Source: Struthio camelus (Eukaryota; Chordata; Aves; Struthioniformes; Struthionidae). From it: DNA of 64,000 nt. A program made the translations under genes and the position numbers. This document shows positions 58,575-64,000 of the stretch, piece after piece. The stretch's first letter is position 1. Each line of letters opens with the position of its first letter. The stretch lies in the NCBI RefSeq assembly GCF_040807025.1, contig NC_090952.1, forward strand, positions 27,835,068 to 27,899,067, given 5' to 3'. Below the pieces are notes generated by a model, which saw nothing but the letters and a program-made list of their open reading frames with translations, ran no database searches and was not told the DNA's origin.

Positions 58575-60610
58575 ATTAACTGCTCGGTGCCGCTTCGAGG
58601 CAGCCGCGAAGGCAAAGCGTGCTGCCCCTGTGGAGCAAGCCTTGCAGTTGAAAGCAGCTATCGTTGCTGGGAGAAATACCCCCGCCCGTGAGCCTGTCGA
58701 GGTCTAGGCGGCTATACAATCCTGCGTGCTGGCCTGTACCTGCTGTGTTTCTCTTTATAGCTTCGCTTTGTCGAAGGGAGAGGGGAGGGATGGCTGCGTT
58801 TTCTCGGAGCGTGCGGCCCTTGCGTGCGGGAGACCAGCCGTAGGGACGCGCCTGCCTCGCCGCGGCTCGGCGGGGTGGTGGAGGAAGGAGACGGCCCGCG
58901 GCGTGCCCCGCTCGGCGCGGAAGCGGGGCGAGCGCGGTGCCTCCGGCAGGCCAGCGCCCTGCGAGGACCTTCCCCGCAGCCAGCGCGGCTAGGCTGAGGC
59001 TCGGCGCGCGCCCTGCTAGCTCGCTGCTTTTCCTCTTCCCTCCCCACCCGTGGTTTCGCCTGAGCCTCGCTGTTGCCGCTTGACTCGGCGCATCGCGGGC
59101 TAACCTGCCAGCGAAGCAGCAGGGAAAGGGCACGGTGCCTCCGCCACGGCTCATCTGTCACCGCCTGCCTCCGCGGCTCCCTCGGTGCTCGCTCGCTGTC
59201 ACAGACCGGCCGCAGACCGGCCCGTGCACGGCCCGGCGCGGGGGCCAGCCGGCGGGGCGAGAGCCGAGCGCTGAGACGTGGGATCTGGCGCGTTTTTGTC
59301 GGCAAACAATCTGTTCTAGCCTGAAATCTTTGCCGGTTTAGGGGCGGCCAGGGCCTTGCAGGCAGCTCGTAGCTGAAGGCGCAGCGGCCGCTTCGGCGCA
59401 GCGACCCTCCGCGGGGCCGAGCGATGCTGCCAGCCTGTGTGGTTTTCCCTAGCTGAGCCACATCTGGAGCTCGAGGCGTCGGTGTTTTTGCTGCCGCATA
59501 AACTGAGTAAACCTGGTACCTGGAAAAAGGCTGAACTTGTCTACAGGTCAGTGGTGAGCCGAGCCTTAGCTCTTCAGCAGTAACTTGCAGTTAGCTATTG
59601 CTGGTGCTTGGCTTGAGCGCAGGTCGGTCAAGGGACTTGGAGCGGTTTCTAACCCAAACGGGTCTCTGGTCACCTGCTGGCAGCCGGCGTCTCTGCAGCA
59701 CGGGGGACGGCTCGGGCGACCCGGGACGGCTGTGCCATCTCTCCGAGCGCTGCCGTGGCTCGTTCCCCCTCGCTGCCTGGTTTTGCAAGAGGACAGGCCG
59801 GCAGCTCCCTGCCCGGCATTGCCGTGGTGCGCGGGAAGCTCGGGGCTGGAGCGCCGGGGTGGAGCTGGTGCCGCTGGCGGTGCCCACCTCGCAAGCGAGC
59901 ATGCGGTGCCCCCGCGGGGCGGTGGGGAGAGATGGCGAGGCGCTGAATGCAAAGCAACACATCCGCCCGCCGTGTTTTGGGCGCACGCCGAGGAGCCCAC
60001 GGTGGCCGTCCCCTCCGCGGCGGGGGCGAGCAGACACGCGTTGCGCTGCTGGAGGTGATGCCGACGGGAACGGGCTCCGGTCTTGCGCTGCGCCCCCGGC
60101 ACCACGACCAGTCCCGTCCTGCCGCCGGCATGAGCCCGCCGGCTCCTGCCCCGAGAACAAACCCTGCAAGACGCACGCGTTCCCCAAAACGAGCTCGGGA
60201 GTCTAACCGCAAACGGGGAAAGAGAACTGCTTTGATTTCCTCGGTCGGCTGTGAAGCTGATGGGAAGAAGCTCTGGTGGTGGTGGCGGACGGGGTGTGCG
60301 GGAGGGCGCTTTCTCCTTTTGGGCAGAGCAGGCTCGGCCGTAGCTTTTGGAGGCTCCGGCTTTCACGAGTTAAGGAGCTACTTGGCGTTTCCCAGGAGAG
60401 CTCGTTGCTCAAGGTAATGGGTTGCCTGTAGCTTCCAGCAGCGTTCTCAGCAGCAGCTGATAACGGGCGCTGCAGCGGATAGACGCGGCTCCTGGCGGCG
60501 CCGAGCGGCAGCCGTCGCCGCTCCTGCGCCCGCGCTCCCCGGCTGCAGCCTCAGCCCGCTGCCCTGACTCTGCCGCCTGGATGGCTTTAAAATCCTGGCT
60601 CTGCATTCAG
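58575..60610. other. Intron 2 CpG-rich block
   Basis: GC-rich, CpG-dense DNA mainly at 58780-59430 and 59640-60560. Frames of up to 266 codons are open on both strands (for example 59566-60366 minus against 59598-60206 plus), which is a composition effect. No exon 3 of EFNB1 and no other protein was recognised. Confidence 0.6.
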
Positions 60611-63332
60611 TCGGGGGTTAGGCGGAGGCTCTTAAACTGATTGCGTTTTGTATCTAACTGGTGCTTTTGTTTCTGCCTTGTAAAAGCCCAGTCATTTTTG
60701 TGCAGCCTGTCTCCTGTCCTAGCCTTTCTCTCTCCTTGCACGGGAAGACGACCAGAAGTGCTTTTTTGATTCTGCTACCAGTAACTTGAATCTTGTATAA
60801 AAGTTTTGCCAATATTTTTAAAGAAATCCTCTTTTCATTCCAAGGTGGGGGAATCTCCCTGGAGACCGTCATGAGATCCTAGTTAACCGCGGTTCCCTGG
60901 CCTGTCTCCTGTTGCCCAGTACAGTACTCTGCGCTGAGCTCGCACAGGCAGATGCCGAGCGTGGTGCTCAGCTGCGCTGTGCCCTGTGCAAGCGAGCGCT
61001 CGCCCTCCGCTTCGGACTCGGGTGCAAGGTTGGTGCCCAGCAGGCTCCTTCCTCCCATCTCCGGTGCCTCGTTGCCCCGATGGCCCCGGCAGCGGTGGGG
61101 ACGGGGCACCTGGGGAGAGATGAGGAGTCTGGGAGTGCCCTCTGCCTGCCACCGCTCGGCCCCTGTCTCAAACCGTTTCTGACTTTAATTTCTCTTGACT
61201 TCCCTGCGCTTTGAAGCAGGCCTCCTCGGCTCTTGGATTGTGCAACTGCTGCGAGCTGAACTTTGGCCCCTGGGTGGGCTGAAGATGCTCCTGTGATCTG
61301 GCCATACCCACTGCCGAGAAACCCCAGGAGCTCTTTCTGCCAAGAAATAAAATAGCCAAAAAAACAAAGTCAAAAGTCTCCTGAGCAGACCACCCACGTG
61401 CTGTCCTTCCCCCCGCAAGCTTGCCTTGACACACAAAAGGTTTTTTCTTCCTTTTCATTTGCTGGCGGCTCTAAGCCTTGGGGAAGCTGTGCTCAAACGG
61501 AAAGGAGCACGGACAGCAGCATGACGTGTGCCGCTTGGCCGCTGGCTTCCCGAGGCCAGCTGGAAAACCGCGCTGCTGGAGCGCGCGCGCTTCCTGGGGC
61601 TCATCCTCATTCAGCGGCTGCTCCCTCGCCTCACCCCGCGCCGTCGCGTTGGATATGCCAAGCTTCGTTTAGGGCCACTTTAATCACATAGGGACACTGC
61701 CTCAGCCCTCAGCTTAGGCAGCTTTAGCAATGAAAAAGCCTTTTGAAAGCAAACGTAACCTCTCTGCCTCCTCTCTGAATCCTTGCACCAAGCCCTTCAG
61801 TGCCAGCTGAAGGCTTTCACTTAAAAGCATGTTTTCTCCCAGGGCTGGACAGGGAGAGATGAGTCCTCTTCCTAAGCCTTTTCGTAGAGAGAGAGATGCG
61901 AGAGTCCTTGGCTGCAAGTCCATGCTGGAGTCAAAGGCTCGGTGGGGCCACCGTCAGCTTGCGGGGCTGTCCGCGGGCTTCGGACACCATCTCTGGCATG
62001 GCCTGGACAGGAGCACGAGTTGGGAGTTAGGGAGTTGAGCGTTTTGCTCCCATGTTGATCTAAGAGCGCTTCAGTCAGCAGACTTGAGTTCAGGGGAGTC
62101 CTTGGTTTCTCCCCTCTTTGGTAGAAATAGAGGATTTAACCTTTCAGCTCCTGCAAGCGTATGGTGCATGTCTGGCACCTGGTGCATGCAGGGGAAGTTG
62201 CTTTAACCAGAAACCCTTTGTCCCCTGGAGTGCTATACACTCCGTGCAGAGTCGTTCCTGCTTGCATAGAGCAGTCACATGCAAAACCGTTCTCACTCTT
62301 CATAGTTGTAAGCTGGTCTTTCTAGCAGATGGTGTTTGGAGAAGAGTTAGCTTTGTAGTTGGGCTTTCTTTAGAAGGAGCTTTCTGTACCAGCTTGGGGT
62401 GCACAAGCAAGAAGTGGATCTATCTGAACGTGCGTTTTGTAGAGTCTTCTCCTAGCTCATGGTGACTGTCTCCTGGGGTGCGGTGGTAAGCTAGTTTTGC
62501 TTCGGGTCAGGAGGAAGATCTTCACGCAGTTGTGATCTGCGACGAGGCAGATTTTACACCACCAGAAGATGGAGTGAAATATGTAGCGTTCTTTCTCCTG
62601 CGGAGTTCCTCCTGCTCTGTTGTATGGGAGGTAGGAGGCTGACATTTAGCAGGGACAGATTTTTTTTTTTTTTAAATCCAGTGAAAATGCTCTTTTGGGG
62701 CTTCACCTGCAAAGCACAAAGCCAAGCCCTTGGGCAGTCTGCTGAAGAGGTAAATGAAGGCTTTCGGATAGTTTTTATTTGGAGAGCTGTATGCATGGGG
62801 GTGAATGCTGTTGCTGTTCTCCGGGTCAGCAGTGAGGTTTGTGTTTGCAGTGTCGGTATCAAAAGTTTCTTACTTATTAACAGGCGTGCACTTACTCCTG
62901 CCTACATGCTTACAGAGCTATTGAAGAATCTGGTTGCTTATGAATAGTTGAAATGGGAGGGAAGACTGTGTCTGACTGCTTAAAAATAAATCATCCGATT
63001 GCTTTTTGGGATACCTAGAGGAAAAAGCTATAGAAAGAATGACATTGACCCTGAAGAATGTTTTCTGAAGTGCGCTGTCCTAGAGGTCTTGGCATAGTTC
63101 CTGCTTCCCACCTGCAGATCATCTACTCTGTGGTCTGAAAGCCTGATCATCAAAAAAAAAAAAAAAAATCTGCTCAGCCTTAATTTTTCCCTGTTGCCTG
63201 TGATTTGCTCTGCTTTCTTGCATCTCCTTGTCCCACTCAAATAGCCTTCCTCCCCCTCTCTGGTGCCTGCGCTCTTAAGATGCTTGTGGGCAGTTATGGC
63301 TTCCCCATCACTTACACACTTAGCCAGCCATA
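60611..63332. other. Intron 2, unique non-coding DNA
   Basis: AT-balanced with a T-run near 62661-62673 and A17 near 63153-63169. A 115-codon plus frame at 62118-62465 has no recognisable domain or splice context. Nothing else recognised. Confidence 0.55.
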
Positions 63333-63500
63333 CAGGTTTAGCGCTCTTAACCTCCCTTCATAATTCACTCCAGCTCTTAATTGTGTTTGCTGCTATTCTT
63401 TGAACTTGCTCCAGTTTTACTATCTCTGGTAATGAGGTGCCTAGATAGAGATATATGAATCCAGATGTACTGGCACCAGAACTGCATGAGGAGGAACTCC
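63333..63500 (-). mobile_element. L3/CR1-family LINE fragment, antisense
   Basis: On the minus strand the sequence encodes VKLEQVQRIAANTIKSW, which corresponds to the L3/CR1 reverse transcriptase C-terminal motif of the form LE.VQRRATK.I. At the DNA level ATCCAGATGT, GGTGCCTAGA and TCTTTGAACTTGCTCCAGTT match the antisense pattern of these elements. The element is old and short. Similarity may extend further right, to about 63800, but is too weak to claim. Confidence 0.65.
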
Positions 63501-64000
63501 CAGCTCTGCTCCCCGGGATGCAGTAGCTCTGGATGCTGTCCAAAAATGTACTCGCTGCTTCTGGTGCCATATTGCTTTGGCAGGGAGATGGCTTAGAAGA
63601 CGTGTTTCCTCAACCTAACACTTATTTTATCCTTGGACATGTTTATCTAATTTGTTTTCTATCATCGTCACAACAGTATTTTGATGATGATGATGGTCCC
63701 TACAGTCCTTTCTGTGTTTAATTGGGTGCAGAAGAGTAAAGGTCCTGAAGCCAAGCCTCATTCAACCTTTTAATACTCTCCAGGTAGTTATTTATAATTC
63801 CAGGCAGACAGTTGAGGGGCAGTGTGCTGTCCAAGAAGTATTGTTCTGTTTTTTCAGACAGGATCTCTTGCGTACCCCTTTGTGAAGTCCCTGTGTTTGA
63901 CCTCAGCCATATGAACCACCCCACCCAATCTAGTATTATTTAGTGCAGCTAATAAATAGCCTTCTTTCTCTTCAGATTCATTTGATGAAAATGCTAAAAT
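63501..64000. other. Intron 2, right edge, nothing recognised
   Basis: AT-balanced sequence with (GAT)4 near 63682-63693. A pyrimidine tract ending in AG at 63974-63975 looks like an acceptor, but the codons after it do not encode ephrin sequence. Confidence 0.45.

Larger units (their letters stand above)
57807..64000 (+). other. EFNB1: EFNB1 intron 2 (start; continues beyond window)
   Basis: At least 6,194 bp. Exon 3 should begin by completing a Ser codon and encode a peptide like STSNG...ENREGGVC with the fourth domain cysteine. No such sequence was found on the plus strand up to 64000, so the rest of the gene lies to the right. Contents are itemised separately. Confidence 0.85.

Noticed and set aside
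63961..64000. Pyrimidine tract with AG at 63974-63975 followed by ATTCATTTGATG
   Set aside because: It looks like an acceptor, but the following codons do not match ephrin exon 3, which should continue with a Ser-Thr-Ser-Asn-Gly type sequence.
57807..64000. Search for EFNB1 exon 3
   Set aside because: No plus-strand sequence encoding an ENREGGVC-like peptide was found, so exon 3 is placed beyond the window.

Overview
This is nuclear DNA of an amniote, most likely a bird. The protein-coding content reads as vertebrate ephrin-B1. The genome is intron-rich with CpG islands, and the interspersed repeats are CR1-type LINEs, including two 3' ends with the avian-style CR1 tail. I saw no prokaryotic gene, operon, CRISPR array or RNA gene. 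The species is inferred only from these traits.

The window holds the first two coding exons of one gene, EFNB1 (ephrin-B1), on the + strand. Positions 1-9600 are upstream DNA with no gene: a CpG-rich patch at 640-1300, an old CR1 fragment at about 1750-1866, a TA microsatellite, a 15-bp minisatellite at 5246-5416, and an AT-richer stretch running to the promoter. The promoter CpG island (about 8480-10430) carries a 45-bp tandem repeat with three CCAAT boxes, a (GGGGCC)4 tract, GC boxes and an inverted CCAAT box. An inferred 5' leader with two tiny upstream ORFs follows. Coding exon 1 (9924-10039) encodes the signal peptide and mature N-terminus. Coding exon 2 (57529-57806) encodes most of the Eph-receptor-binding domain. 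Later exons (rest of the domain, stalk, membrane segment, cytoplasmic tail with PDZ ligand) lie beyond position 64000.

Intron 1 is 47,489 bp. It alternates unique AT-balanced DNA with CpG-dense blocks (about 15.8-21.7 kb, 31.85-32.62 kb, 43.9-45.6 kb, 50.7-51.2 kb) in which I find no recognisable gene. It also holds an L3/CR1-family LINE at about 46.6-47.8 kb and a short CR1 tail at about 53.0 kb. Intron 2 occupies the rest of the window. It has a well-preserved CR1 tail at 58.4-58.6 kb, a CpG-rich block at 58.8-60.6 kb and an antisense L3/CR1 fragment at about 63.3-63.5 kb.

I found no undescribed multi-gene system. The points most worth checking are the very long first intron, the triplicated CCAAT module, the G-quadruplex-capable (GGGGCC)4 tract, the upstream ORFs, the gene-less CpG blocks inside intron 1, and several intervals that look like developmental regulatory DNA.
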